Below, piece after piece: positions 1 to 11,550 of a DNA stretch of 64,000 nt. This stretch comes from Calendula officinalis (taxonomy: Eukaryota; Streptophyta; Magnoliopsida; Asterales; Asteraceae): the NCBI GenBank assembly GCA_963853835.1, contig OY970823.1, positions 9,318,001 to 9,382,000 of the forward strand, written 5' to 3'. The notes below the pieces were generated by a model. It saw nothing but the letters and a program-made list of their open reading frames with translations. It made no database searches and was not told the DNA's origin. The position numbers were made by a program, and so were the translations under genes. Numbering within the stretch: position 1 is the first letter of the stretch; every line of letters begins with the position of its first letter.

Positions 1-1908
1 ATTAGTAGAAAAATTAATTATATATTTTAAATAGTTAATATTTGTCAGTAATGAATTTAGTAGACGACCTGTAGTTAGACGGTTCGTTTTAGTTAGACGT
101 TTTTTTAATTAATTGGACCGTAAGTTGACCGTATGAGTTGTGAGGTATTCTTTTGAAGCGGACCGGCCAAAGACCAAGGCCGAATTTTATGTTGTCAAGG
201 TTCTAGTTGTTTCGGGCTATCGGCCTAATAGGATTTAAGAAGCCCATTAGTTAAATAGATTAAACCCCTAATCCCACTCGTTCTTGGTATTCTCCTAAGC
301 AGCCGCAAGATTTGAGAACGTCTTGGTGTGTTCTTGGCTCTCGTCTGAAACAAAACAAGAGATGAAGAAATACTTTTGTTTCTACAATCGATAAATTAAA
401 GAAATCAAATCCCAATTGTGCCTTGGTAGGCGTGTGCAAGCAGAAGGAAGGAAACAAGTGACATCCTTATTTCTTTTAATTTGAGCGAACCACAATATTC
501 TAAGCAGGCAAACACCTCTTGTGTTATTTTAATTCTTATGGAATATCCCATGTTTGTTATTTTTGTTTCCTTTGGTGTGATTGGTCAAACGACCATTGAA
601 TTATTTGGTTCCTATGAAGATAAGTTTGATGTCAATAAGATTGGTTGTAAACAAGTCGGTGTTTGGATGTGTAACTCATTCGTTGTGATAGAAGAAGCAC
701 ACCACTATGTCATAGTGGAAGCAAGGGACAATTAAAAGTTGTCAATGGTGTATTAATTTTTAGAGAATGGCGGTGGTTTTGGGCATCTTATTACTTTGAG
801 GTGGAAGAGTATTGAATTTATTTAAAGTAGAGGAATTTTGGTCGACTAGGGGCAGCCCAATGTAACGTGATCAATAGTTGGTATTATCGTAATCCTTGCA
901 GGTTGGTTCGTAGGGACCGACTAGGAGATAACGTGCTGTACCTTTGACTGTCGGGAATCCTTCGGAGCTTACGTTTTCTTGAGGTGAGTATTCTCACCGT
1001 GTATTCAGTTTTAACGTTATACATGAATGACTTACGTGTTATATTACTTGCACCTTAATTGTTATCTGAGCTTGATCTGTTATCTGAGTTTGATCTGTTA
1101 TCTGAGTATCTGAGCAGCTGTTGATTTATTTTAATCTGAGACATTGTGCCTGGGTAACCGAGCTCGGCACAGGGTCATTCTGTGCTACTACTTGCTAGGG
1201 CATCTGAGATAATTATGTTAAAGAGATAATAAACATAATAACACACATCTGAGTTTTTGGCTATATGCCTGGGATCACCTCCCGTCTGAGTTTTGGGATC
1301 ACTCCCGTCTGAGTTTTTGGGATTATTCCCGTCTGAGTTTATATCTGACTTGACACCGAAGAGCACTGGTGTCAGACGTTTTGACTTGGCACCGAAGAGT
1401 ACTGGTGCCAGGCCTTTTTGACTCAACACCGAAGAGTACAGGTGTTGAGGTGGTGTGAGGCGGGTCGAGGTTGATCTCTCGTCCCAAATCACACTAGGGC
1501 GCTATATAAATTAAAATCTGAGTAATAAAATCTGAGAAATAAATCTGAGTAATTAATCGAGTAGATTCTGAGTAGGAGTACACCGATGTGCCCTCATGTG
1601 TTGTATGTTATGATTGTTTGCATTTTGAGAATTATTCACTCAGCTTCCCCAGCTGACCCAAACTTTCCCCCACATTGTTTCAGGTACCAGCAAAGGAAAG
1701 GAGAAGGTGGACGGTTGACCGCTGTATCTTTTCATTACTGATGTGGACATCATTTAATATTTTAAAACACTTTACTTTATCTTAACTATTTCCGCAATAA
1801 ATACGTTTTAAATGTTAAATATTAATATCTGAGATTTATTTATGGGACCTTTTGATTATAATTTTGTTTCAAAAATTTTAAAAATCTTGTAAATTTTAGG
1901 GTGTTACA
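1..1908 (+). repeat. 5' LTR of the Tekay-like element (first ~42 bp outside window)
   Basis: It matches 5921-7829 almost base for base and ends in GTTACA at 1908, directly before the primer site. A TATA-like CTATATAAAT lies at 1502-1511 with a transcript leader after it. The LTR carries short open frames on both strands (for example 260-457 and 481-735). They recur in the 3' LTR, show no similarity I recognise, and are best read as chance. Confidence 0.93.
1351..1449 (+). repeat. three tandem hairpins with covarying stems in 5' LTR
   Basis: Three inverted repeats at 1351-1374, 1387-1410 and 1422-1449 share a 10-nt loop, GAAGAG(C/T)AC(T/A). The stems are TGACACC, TGGCACC and CTCAACACC, each pairing perfectly with its own downstream arm. 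The stem bases differ between copies, yet both arms change together. The same set recurs in the 3' LTR. Confidence 0.85.
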
Positions 1909-1911
1909 AGT

Positions 1912-1923
1912 TGGTATCAGAGC
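1912..1923 (+). promoter_or_regulatory. primer binding site (initiator Met tRNA)
   Basis: TGGTATCAGAGC lies 3 bp after the LTR end. It matches the usual plant retrotransposon site complementary to the 3' end of initiator methionine tRNA, where minus-strand synthesis starts. Confidence 0.92.
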
Positions 1924-4900
1924 TCTGACTTGAGGGATTTGGGTTCGCAAGGGGCGAATTCAAACTCAAGTTTGAGTATCGAGTTTTTCAAACGAGAAAA
2001 GAGTCAAATATTTTTCTGAGAAACGTTTCCACATCGAACATACAGCATGTCACGTCGACCTCTCGTTTCCTATTGCCGGTAATATTTAAGAGTATTATTT
2101 ATTTGAGATTTTGCTACATTTGAGTAGCGTATTCTGAGAATTATCGGTTTATTCCCTGAGAAAATTTCGGATGAATTGTATGGCTAACCATATATGTATA
2201 TAGATAAACTAATACGAGATTCTGTAATTCTGAGTATAATTTAGTGCTTGATTTGAGCATATTTTTGATTTTAATTCTTAGATTTCTATACATTTATATA
2301 TATAAAAAAAAAAAACATATACTGGAGAATTGTGAAATTATAAATTTCAAGGAGAAAATAATAAAAGTTTCCAACTTAGAGGAACAACTAATAGAGTTAA
2401 TGTGAGATTTTACAAATTTGAGAAATTTTAACCAAAGTGAAATAAATGGATATCAATTTATGATATAAAATCCATAAATTATTTATTGAGAAACATACTT
2501 TGAGTAAATGAGAAACGGGGAAATATCGAATCAAAATTATTTAGAAAACCTAATATATTTTAAAAAGGTATTTTTTTTAAACGAGCTAAACAATAATTAA
2601 TAAAGTGGGTTAATGAGAAGCAAACAAGTCGAGTTAAACGAGAATTATTCACACGAGCTAAAAGAGAATTATTGAATAGAGTTAATGAAAAGCTATTAAA
2701 TTAAATATACTAAGTGAGAAATTTATTTGAGAATACAATGAGCCATGAGTCGGAGTAAAATATACTAATCGAGAAGATTTCAGGTTGAAAAGTCAACAAA
2801 TGGATAGTTAATCAAGAATCTAGTTAATCATGAATCATTAAGCTGAGATAAATGAGAAAACACTTAAAGTATACGAATTAACTAGTTGAGTGCAAAACTT
2901 CATGTGAATAACGAGTCAGAGAGATTAGCGAGTTAATGCAGAGATATCAAATAAACTATATAAGTTATTATGCTAATTAATCAAGAATTTGCCGAGGCAA
3001 ATTAATCTGAAATTTTTCTTCACTTTATCTTAAAGAAACAATTATTAAAATGGATTAAGGGAAAACTATCATCATGCAGTTGATGACAATCTATTTAAAA
3101 TCGAGCTAAAAGAGATATAACCGAATCAGGTTAGATGAGAAACTATTAACCGAGACCATTTAACGAGATTTATGAAATTTATGTGAATCTGAGTTATTAT
3201 GAGTATAGCGTATGAGACTAAATATAAGCATGAGTTCTGAGTAACGTTTATGAGATTTTGAGTACCCACAACTGAGTGCGTATCCGTATTTATCAAATAT
3301 GGAAAATAATTTATTTTTTCTTTCTTCTGAATATGATTTATTGGTGGCTTTTATGTGGGAAGTTGTGAACTTTGAGATTGACTCGTGACCAAACAAGAGT
3401 AGGTGTTGAAAGTAATAGAAGGGCCCCTATTATCGTACACACCGAACTTTTGGTTGGTTATGGGGAGATTTTGAGGGGAACGATGGACCAATGCTTGTTA
3501 TTGTGAATTTATTTTATGCATGTTACTTGTTTGAGTGAGTATATGTTGTTTATGTTATCATCATAGAGAATTCTAGTGCCAAACTCGAGGACGAGTTTTC
3601 TCCAAGTGGAGTTGAGTAGGAGTAAAAAGGGAAATTTCTAAAAATAAAATAATTATCATTATGTATTATTTATAATTATTATGAGCATGATGCTTATACA
3701 GAGGGATTCTTTAGGATGAGAATTTTAAAAGTATGAAATCTAGATACATATATTTGGTTAGAAAATTTATAAGAGTAATTATCGAATCGAATAATTGAGA
3801 ATAATAATATTAATTCTATGGGGTAATTATAGAGTTTATAACAAACTGATATATCGGGATTAATGGAATAATGAACAAATCAAGTTAATTGGGTTGAGTT
3901 CAATTGTGCAAAAGAGAAGTAGTAAATACTATAATTATATACAAAATAAAATAAGTATACTTGTTCGCGTGTAATTATAATGAGCTAATGAGGAATTTTT
4001 AAAAATTTAAAGTAATAAGATCTATTAATGTGTCAGATACATGGTTATTAAATTGAGTTGATAGTGAATTATTATATCGAGCAAAATGGGAAGATTTCAA
4101 TTAGATTGATTATTGGCAAATTTTTTAAAATTTTAAGAAATTAATAAATTGAGTTAAGGGAGTAAATTATTAAAATGAATTAAAGGAGAAAAGTTTTAAA
4201 CTCAACGAGAAGCTTTATTAGTACGTTTTTGAGGTGTTAAAAATTATTTTTAGTAATGAGAACTTTATTGGCGAGATTTTCCGAAAGATGCGGAGGTAGT
4301 AAATTAAGGAATTGATTCGTAAATTGAGTAATTAAAGATCATTAAAATAAGAGTATGAAATTTAATTGGAATTCTAGTGGGTAACATGAACTTAATGAGT
4401 AAATATATGGTCAAAATAATCAAGAGAAATTTTAAATTGTGTAAAATCAGCGAAGCAGACTACTAAGGATCGTTAAACTAATTGAATGAGAAAACATATA
4501 TTAAAATTTTATCAAGAAACCACTAAATGTAGTAGAGTGAGAACCTATTAAAAAGAATGAAATGACAAGATTGTTATTTTGAGCTAATTAGAGGGTTATC
4601 AAAATGAGTAATATGCAAAGCTAATAAAATGAGGTAATGATAAATGGTTAAAGATGAGTTATTCTGAGAACCAATAATGCGGTCGAGAGAGAAACTATCA
4701 GTCCAAGTATTTTAAGCTAGTAAATTGGAACACGCGAGTAGTCATAAGCATGAGTAAAAATGTGATTTATATCTAATGCTATTGCTAGTAAATATTATTA
4801 CTTTATGAGTTTATCTGAGTTAGATTTCGGGGTTTGCTTCTGAGTTAAGATTTCTGAATTTGCTCTCTAGTTATATTTCCAAGTTTATTTCTGAGACAGA

Positions 4901-5034
4901 TTTCCGAGTTATACTCCTGAGATATGTTTCGAGTTAATTTCTAAGTTAGACTTCTGAGTTATATTTCTAGATCATAATTATGAGTTATAGACCTGAATAT
5001 ATATGTGAATTATGTGTGATATGTATATTCCTAG
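1924..5034 (+). other. non-coding internal region of the Tekay-like element
   Basis: No reading frame of note. An ATG at 2047 opens a short stretch (MSRRPLVSYCR then stop) in the place where gag would start, possibly a gag relic. From about 2300 to 4740 the + strand is dominated by words such as GAGAA, GAGTTAAT and CGAGCTAA at irregular spacing, giving a strong purine bias on one strand. A purine-tract-like block at 3588-3616 resembles the one before the 3' LTR. The 78-residue open frame on the - strand at 3160-3396 has no recognisable features. Confidence 0.6.
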
Positions 5035-5750
5035 TAAATAATTTGCCTGTTTTTGTATTAGTTGATAGTGGTGCAAACCACTAAATTGTTTTTATGCCTT
5101 AGGCAACCTATTGTCCTATAGAGTAGATGACCTTTTTGAGCCATTATTGATAGAGAATCGCCAATAATAAGATTTTCCTATTGCTAAAATGCGTTGTAAT
5201 CGTTTGATTGAATTGCGCGGGGAGAAATTCCCCATAAACTTTATCTCTATCGCCATGAGAGAGTCGTGTGTGATCGTGAGAATGGATTGGATGACCGAGT
5301 ACCACGCCGAAATCACATGATATCATCAATAAATCCGTAGTAAACCTCCAAGTGAATTTGAATCGGAGATTCAACGTGATGTTAACCGCTGGGTCCAGGA
5401 AACGTGTTCAGCTGAGAGGGTAAGAAGACGTCTTCAGCATGGTGCCGTGAGATATTGTTGTGTATGTTATCGACACCATTCTTGACGTGGAACCAAGATC
5501 GACAAAGAGTTCTCCATTTGTGAGCATTTATACCGATGTAATTCCTGATGAGTTTCGAGAATGCCGCTAGAGAGAGAGAGAGATCGATGAAATTTTACAT
5601 CCATTTGGTACCAGGTGCGATGTCGGTTGCTAAAGCCTCTTATCCTATAAGAGCTGCATGATCAGATGTAGATCTTCAAGACAAGAGTTTATTCGACCGA
5701 AGTAGTTCACCCTGAGGGGCTTCATTTTATTCTTAAAATTTTCATGTTTT
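5035..5750 (+). pseudogene. decayed gypsy protease and RT N-terminus
   Basis: Conceptual translation in shifting frames gives recognisable gypsy landmarks. A protease active-site block VLVDSGANH lies at about 5059-5085. A block MDWMTEYHAEI (protease C-terminus, usually MDWL..YHA) starts near 5282. The linker to RT reads roughly VIPDEFREC and HLVPGA, then SSPWGA near 5700, the RT start. Stops and frameshifts interrupt every block and the rest of RT, RNase H and integrase is missing. Frame order and spacing match a normal gypsy pol, so this looks like an internally deleted copy and not a captured fragment. Confidence 0.75.
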
Positions 5751-5844
5751 CCGTATAAAGAGGTGTATCGTTGACGAGTCTGTGGTAGTGTTATGGGAGT
5801 CTGAGTCATGAGATCATTATCTTGAGTTTCTCTGAGTAATGACT

Positions 5845-5878
5845 TCGGGGACGAAGTCTATTTCAAGTGGAGTTGAGT
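5845..5878 (+). promoter_or_regulatory. polypurine tract region before 3' LTR
   Basis: The segment GGGGACGAAGT followed by CAAGTGGAGTTGAGT abuts the LTR start at 5879. This position and composition fit the plus-strand primer of Tekay-type elements. A near copy lies at 3588-3616. Confidence 0.75.
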
Positions 5879-7829
5879 TGTAACGCCCCGAAATTTACGT
5901 TATTTAATTAATTAATTTTAATTAGTAGAAAAATTAATTATATATTTTAAATAGTTAATATTTGTCAGTAATGAATTTATTAGACGACCTGTAGTTAGAC
6001 GGTTCGTTTTAGTTAGACGTTTTTTTAATTAATTGGACCGTAAGTTGACCGTATGAGTTGTGAGGTATTCTTTTGAAGCGGACCGGCCAAAGACCAAGGC
6101 CGAATTTTATGTTGTCAAGGTTCTAGTTGTTTCGGGCTATCGGCCTAATAGGATTTAAGAAGCCCATTAGTTAAATAGATTAAACCCCTAATCCCACTCG
6201 TTCTTGGTATTCTCCTAAGCAGCCGCAAGATTTGAGAACGTCTTGGTGTGTTCTTGGCTCTCGTCTGAAACAAAACAAGAGATGAAAAAATACTTTTGTT
6301 TCTACAATCGATAAATTAAAGAAATCAAATCCCAATTGTGCCTTGGTAGGCGTGTGCAAGCAGAAGGAAGGAAACAAGTGACATCCTTATTTCTTTTAAT
6401 TTGAGCGAACCACAATATTCTAAGCAGGCAAACACCTCTTGTGTTATTTTAATTCTTATGGAATATCCCAAGTTTGTTATTTTTGTTTCCTTTGGTGTGA
6501 TTGGTCAACCGACCATTGAATTATTTGGTTCCTATGAAGATAAGTTTGATGTCAATAAGATTGGTTGTAAACAAGTCGGTGTTTGGATGTGTAACTCATT
6601 CGTTGTGATAGAAGAAGCACACCACTATGTCATAGTGGAAGCAAGGGACAATTAAAAGTTGTCAATGGTGTATTAATTTTTAGAGAATGGCGGTGGTTTT
6701 GGGCATCTTATTACTTTGAGGTGGAAGAGTATTGAATTTATTTAAAGTAGAGGAATTTTGGTCGACTAGGGGCAGCCCAATGTAACGTGATCAATAGTTG
6801 GTATTATCGTAATCCTTGCGGGTTGGTTCGTAGGGACCGACTAGGAGATAACGTGTTGTACCTTTGACTGTCGGGAATCCTTCGGAGCTTACGTTTTCTT
6901 GAGGTGAGTATTCTCACCGTGTATTCAGTTTTAACGTTATACATGCATGACTTACGTGTTATATTACTTGCACCTTAATTGTTATCTGAGCTTGATCTGT
7001 TATCTGAGTTTGATCTGTTATCTGAGTATCTGAGCAGCTGTTGATTTATTTTAATCTGAGACATTATGCCTGGGTAACCGAGCTCGGCACAGGGTCATTC
7101 TGTGCTACTACTTGCTAGGGCATCTGAGATAATTATGTTAAAGAGATAATAAAACATAATAACACACATCTGAGTTTTTGGCTATATGCCTGGGATCACC
7201 TCCCGTCTGAGTTTTGGGATCACTCCCGTCTGAGTTTTTGGGATTATTCCCGTCTGAGTTTATATCTGACTTGACACCGAAGAGCACTGGTGTCAGACGT
7301 TTTGACTTGGCACCGAAGAGTACTGGTGCCAGGCCTTTTTGACTCAACACCGAAGAGTACAGGTGTTGAGGTGGTGTGAGGCGGGTCGAGGTTGATCTCT
7401 CGTCCCAAATCACACTAGCGCGCTATATAAATTAAAATCTGAGTAATAAAATCTGAGAAATAAATCTGAGTAATTAATCGAGTAGATTCTGAGTAGGAGT
7501 ACACCGATGTGCCCTCATGTGTTGTATGTTATGATTGTTTGCATTTTGAGAATTATTCACTCAGCTTCCCCAGCTGACCCAAATTTTCCCCCACATTGTT
7601 TCAGGTACCAGCAAAGGAAAGGAGAAGGTGGACGGTTGACCGCTGTATCTTTTCATTACTGATGTGGACATCATTTAATATTTTAAAACACTTTACTTTA
7701 TCTTAACTATTTCCGCAATAAATACGTTTTAAATGTTAAATATTAATATCTGAGATTTATTTATGGGACCTTTTGATTATAATTTTGTTTCAAAAATTTT
7801 AAAAATCTTGTAAATTTTAGGGTGTTACA
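5879..7829 (+). repeat. 3' LTR of the Tekay-like element
   Basis: It is a complete 1951-bp LTR from TGTAAC to GTTACA. The TATA-like sequence is at 7423-7432. Compared with the 5' LTR it has about ten substitutions and one extra A near 7152. Confidence 0.95.
7272..7370 (+). repeat. three tandem covarying hairpins in 3' LTR
   Basis: Same arrangement as at 1351-1449: hairpins at 7272-7295, 7308-7331 and 7343-7370 with identical stems and loops. Confidence 0.85.
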
Positions 7830-8150
7830 CGTTGGCACCATTCTAAGGAAATTCGACACGTAATATATGTCTTAATAGTATATAGTTGACAACTATATTA
7901 AAATCATGCACAACGTCATAACACTCATGGCCCATAGATAGTATGTATCATATGAGTCATTAAACATATTTTATAAGCAATCAAAACACATAAACTAAGG
8001 GGTGTTTGATTTAAATTGGAGAATGATAAAGGTAAAAATTAATAGAATTTAAGAAATATAATGAGCTTTGCTTAGTATTCTTTATCCATTGATTTTGCTT
8101 GATTCATACAAATATGTACATAAACATGAATATAAAACATGTGTCTAGGT
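7830..8150. other. spacer without genes
   Basis: AT-rich single-copy-looking sequence between the gypsy element and the microsatellite. No coding frame or element ends seen. Confidence 0.6.
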
Positions 8151-8553
8151 ATGTATATACGTATGTATGTATTTATGTATGTATGTATGTATGTATGTAT
8201 GTATGTATGTATGTATGTATGTATGTATGTATGTATGTATGTATGTATGTATGTATGTATGTATGTATGTATGTATGTATGTATGTATGTATGTATGTAT
8301 GTATGTATGTATGTATGTATGTATGTATGTATGTATGTATGTATGTATGTATGTACGTACGTACGTACGTACGTACGTATGTATGTATGTATGTATTTAT
8401 GTATGTATGTACGTATGTACGTATTTATGTATGTATGTATGTATGTATGTATGTATGTATGTATGTATGTATGTATGTATGTATGTATGTATGTATGTAT
8501 GTATGTATGTATGTATGTACGTATGTACGTACGTAGGTACGTATGTATGTATG

Positions 8554-8584
<31 letters not shown>

Positions 8585-8724
8585 GTATGTACGTACGTAC
8601 GTACGTATGTACGTATGTAGGTATGTATGTATGTATGTATGTATGTATGTATGTATGTATGTATGTATGTATGTATGTATGTATGTATGTATGTATGTAT
8701 GCATGTGTGTGTATGTATGTTCGA
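8151..8724. repeat. (GTAT)n microsatellite with GTAC blocks
   Basis: About 570 bp of nearly pure GTAT repeats. GTAC variants are clustered at about 8353-8380, 8411-8423, 8518-8541 and 8589-8618. A degenerate GTGT-rich tail runs to about 8765. All six frames are open over long stretches (MYVC or HTYI repeats). This is a by-product of the tetranucleotide and not coding. Confidence 0.98.
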
Positions 8725-10275
8725 ATGTGTGTATGAATGTGTGTGTATGTATGTGTATATGTATGTGTTGGGTCGCTGAAAAGCATCCCCCACTGAAGGA
8801 GATTTGTCACACCCCGCCAAAACTGGTTTATAAAGAAAATGGTTTATAAAGAAAATGGTTCGCGGAAGAACGGGCGTGCGACTATCATGAGTAACACAAG
8901 CATATGATTATCGTAAACAATAGATGTTCCAAAATCTAAATAATATCTTAAATAAAGTAGGTCACAAAATTTAATGTTAACAAAGTATTTGAAATGTAAA
9001 AAGAAAATATTTTTAATAAATCATGACATGCATGCTTGTGATCCAAAGCTACTAAGGCTTATGCTTCAACTTAGCTACCTGAAAAACATATGAAAAATGA
9101 TCAGCAAAATTGTTGAGTGAATCCACAGGTTTATAGTTTGTTTTGAAATCCAAAGTTTTATGTATGCCACCAGGCGTAATTTGTAAAATGATAATGTCTG
9201 AAAATGATTTAAAGTCCAAAGTGTTCATTTGCCAACCATGGCATAAATTGTGTGATGAAATAATATTTGAAAATGACTTGCCACCATGGGTTGTAATATA
9301 ATGATAATTGAATTGTTGACATATTGAAACACATAAGTTTGTAGAAAAGCATGACCGATATCCATTAAAATGTCGACCCTAAGTCCATAACCAAAACTCC
9401 AACTCTAATAATGATGTTACTGAATCTAAGATATGCACTCCCTGATTTTCGAAGCTGTGGGAGGAAGAGTCGTAGCCAATGGTACTATCTGCATATCCAG
9501 GGCCTAGTCGCAACTAGCTAATGATTATGGTATGTAACTACATCTAAACTTAGTTCGAGCATAAGGATTGATTGTCATGGTTTAAGATGTGTTTCACCAC
9601 AAGTAAAATAAATAGTCACAGTAGGCTTTACTGAAACACAATAATAGAAAATGTAAACATTTATAAAAGCAGTTGATATGTTTTTCACCCCAAAACAGTA
9701 TAAAAACGTTGTAAAAAGAGGGGTTGTGGACTCACCTGATGCAAAGCTACCAAATGCAAATAATACTGTACAAATCTGACAATGACTTCTTAGCCCTAAA
9801 TGTATAAGAATAACAATAATGAGAGACGGCTCTATCAGCACGTCTATGATTTGATGTTTCACTTCAATGATTGATTTCTTTAATTACTGTTAGGTATGAG
9901 CGATACGTTGGTGATTTTCTAAATGTATAGATTTTAGTTCAATTACAATCTCGTATTTAAATACGTTTGGTTATATTTCATAACTCCTGATAAAAGTTTA
10001 CAATGCTATTTAATATTTGTTTTATTTATTTATTATAGTGTTGGTAAATTATGCTTTCAATAAGTAGGTAAATAATAAATACATAAGTATTTAAATAATC
10101 TATGTAGTTAATTTAAATTTAATTATTTATTTCTATTGATTAAATAAATTGATAAAAATGTAATTAAATAATAAATAATTATATTTTAAATAAATCAATA
10201 TTATTTATATAAAAAGATCATAAATATTTAATAACTAAATAATTTTATAAAAATCAGAAAATAAAAGGAACTGGA

Positions 10276-10385
10276 TTAATTAATTGTGGGTTGGGCTAAA
10301 AGCTAGACAAAAACGAACTAGGCTAACAAATTAATTAATTGTGGGTTGGGCTAAAAGCTAGACAAAAACGAACTAGGCTAACAAA
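10276..10385. repeat. 55-bp tandem duplication
   Basis: Two copies, 10276-10330 and 10331-10385, look identical by eye. They begin TTAATTAATTGTGGG and end CTAACAAA. Confidence 0.95.
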
Positions 10386-10394
10386 AGGGTCTGC

Positions 10395-10463
10395 TGTAGT
10401 TGGGTTTCGAACAGGGGACCTCCTGTCCGCAGGCAAGCACGATAACCATCTCAGCTGCTACAA
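10395..10463 (-). other. tRNA-like segment (not a functional tRNA gene)
   Basis: On the - strand this reads with an A-box-like AGCAGCTGAGATGG, a 4-bp CCTG/CAGG stem in the anticodon position, and a B-box-like GTTCGAAACCC. The T stem does not pair, so it cannot be a working tRNA. Such tRNA-like segments recur inside LTR-like DNA at 41266-41345 and 41530-41590. Confidence 0.5.
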
Positions 10464-11165
10464 CTTTAAGTTTAAAATGCGAATAGCAACGATTTATCTG
10501 CACGAAAGATCAGTCTGGTTGAACCAGAACAGAGTCGACGAACGCAGACATGTTCCGGCCAAAATTGTTAGATTTTAAAGGGTTTAATTAGTATGTAAAA
10601 CTTCATATTTTAAACACCAAGTCATGAGGAGTGAACCATCAAACATAAACACATAAGATTTAGAATTAAAATCAAAGGAAATTGAAAGAGATAAGAAATT
10701 TACCAAGCTCTTTGGAGGGTGTTCTTGAGAGGACTTCTTGAGAGATTTTGCACAGAATTTCGAGATTTGGGAGAGGGTATAGAATCAGATTGTTTCCTTG
10801 CTGCCTGGCTTCCGATAGAGAGAGGCGACGAGAGTGAGATGGCTGTTTTGGATATCCTTCACAAGTGGGAGATATGGGGCATTTAGTTAAGGTTTAAAAA
10901 TAAGAAGGGAGATGATGATTGGTTGGAATAACGATACTATATTGATTTACGGAAGTTGTTGTGGAGAGATAGGAACTATGTACGTGGAGCAAGTGGAAGA
11001 AAATTCCTTTATTTTTGAGATTATAATTTAATAGGTTTATTCTTATCATATTGGGTAAATTTACTGGTACGATTGTCTGGTAAAATATTTTAACCGTAGG
11101 TTTACCTACTTTTCAATTGTGGTTATTTCCTGATTGACAATTTTGAGTTCGGGTATTTATTTTGT

Positions 11166-11550
11166 AACTTTCAGTATTCTCGTATGATATCGATAAATTT
11201 TATTATTATCACTTGTATATATAATCATGTAGAATGTTTTGTACATTGTTTTTCATAACGCTCGAATTGGTTGAACTAATGTTTCATTATGAAATATCAA
11301 GTTTATATTTTTGGTTTGGTTTGGTTTGGTTTGGTTTTATTGATACGTCACCAACTCGTTAAATGCTTCTAACTTTAATAGACACATACAAACTTACTTG
11401 TGTATAATGAATGTGTGTACTACCTACACATGATATGAGTGTGTTTCCTACACTTAATTGCTAAAATAAATGCATTCATAAATGAGATGATTGTTCTACG
11501 ATAAAATTTGGTCATAATGAATGTCGGTTCAAGTACTCGATTTCGAGAGT
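11166..11550. other. spacer with (TTTGG)n run
   Basis: No gene seen. A short (TTTGG)5 run occupies about 11312-11337. The rest is AT-rich. Confidence 0.6.

Larger units (their letters stand above)
1..7829 (+). mobile_element. Ty3/gypsy (Tekay-like) non-autonomous LTR retrotransposon
   Basis: Two long direct repeats (1-1908 and 5879-7829) flank a 4-kb internal region. The LTR ends are TGTAAC and GTTACA. An initiator-Met primer site follows the first LTR and a purine-rich tract precedes the second. By eye the LTRs differ at about ten substitutions and one 1-bp indel over 1.9 kb, so the insertion is young. The internal region holds only a decayed protease and RT start (5035-5750) and no gag or integrase, so it cannot move by itself. 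The window begins about 42 bp inside the 5' LTR, so the left target duplication cannot be checked. Lineage rests on the primer site and the purine-tract context (GGACGAAGT then AAGTGGAG), which are typical of chromovirus Tekay/Del elements; it is inference. Confidence 0.9.
8806..11165 (-). mobile_element. solo or truncated Ty3/gypsy LTR, minus orientation
   Basis: The left end TGTCACACCCCG at 8806 is the reverse complement of a typical gypsy LTR 3' end. Read on the - strand, the order of landmarks matches the first LTR in the window: a leader-like region at about 10690-10860, a GGTGAGTCCAC block near 9735, an ATTCACTCAAC block near 9120 followed by a pyrimidine-AG stretch, then the end. No primer site or coding sequence is attached, so it is a solo or broken LTR. 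The right boundary (about 11165) is a guess; no target duplication was found. Confidence 0.55.

Noticed and set aside
260..735. Open frames of 65 and 84 residues in the first LTR, repeated at 6180-6655
   Set aside because: Conserved between copies only because the LTRs are nearly identical; no motif, and they lie in non-coding LTR.
1175..1492. A 105-residue - frame with repeated VLFGAKS-like units
   Set aside because: The repetition is the translation of the tandem hairpins; the frame shortens to 91 residues in the other LTR after a 1-bp indel.
8072..8849. Long open frames on both strands (MYVC and HTYI repeats)
   Set aside because: They are translations of the GTAT microsatellite, open in every frame because the repeat lacks stops.
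10395..10463. A tRNA gene on the - strand
   Set aside because: A- and B-box-like words are present, but the T stem does not pair and the acceptor stem is missing.
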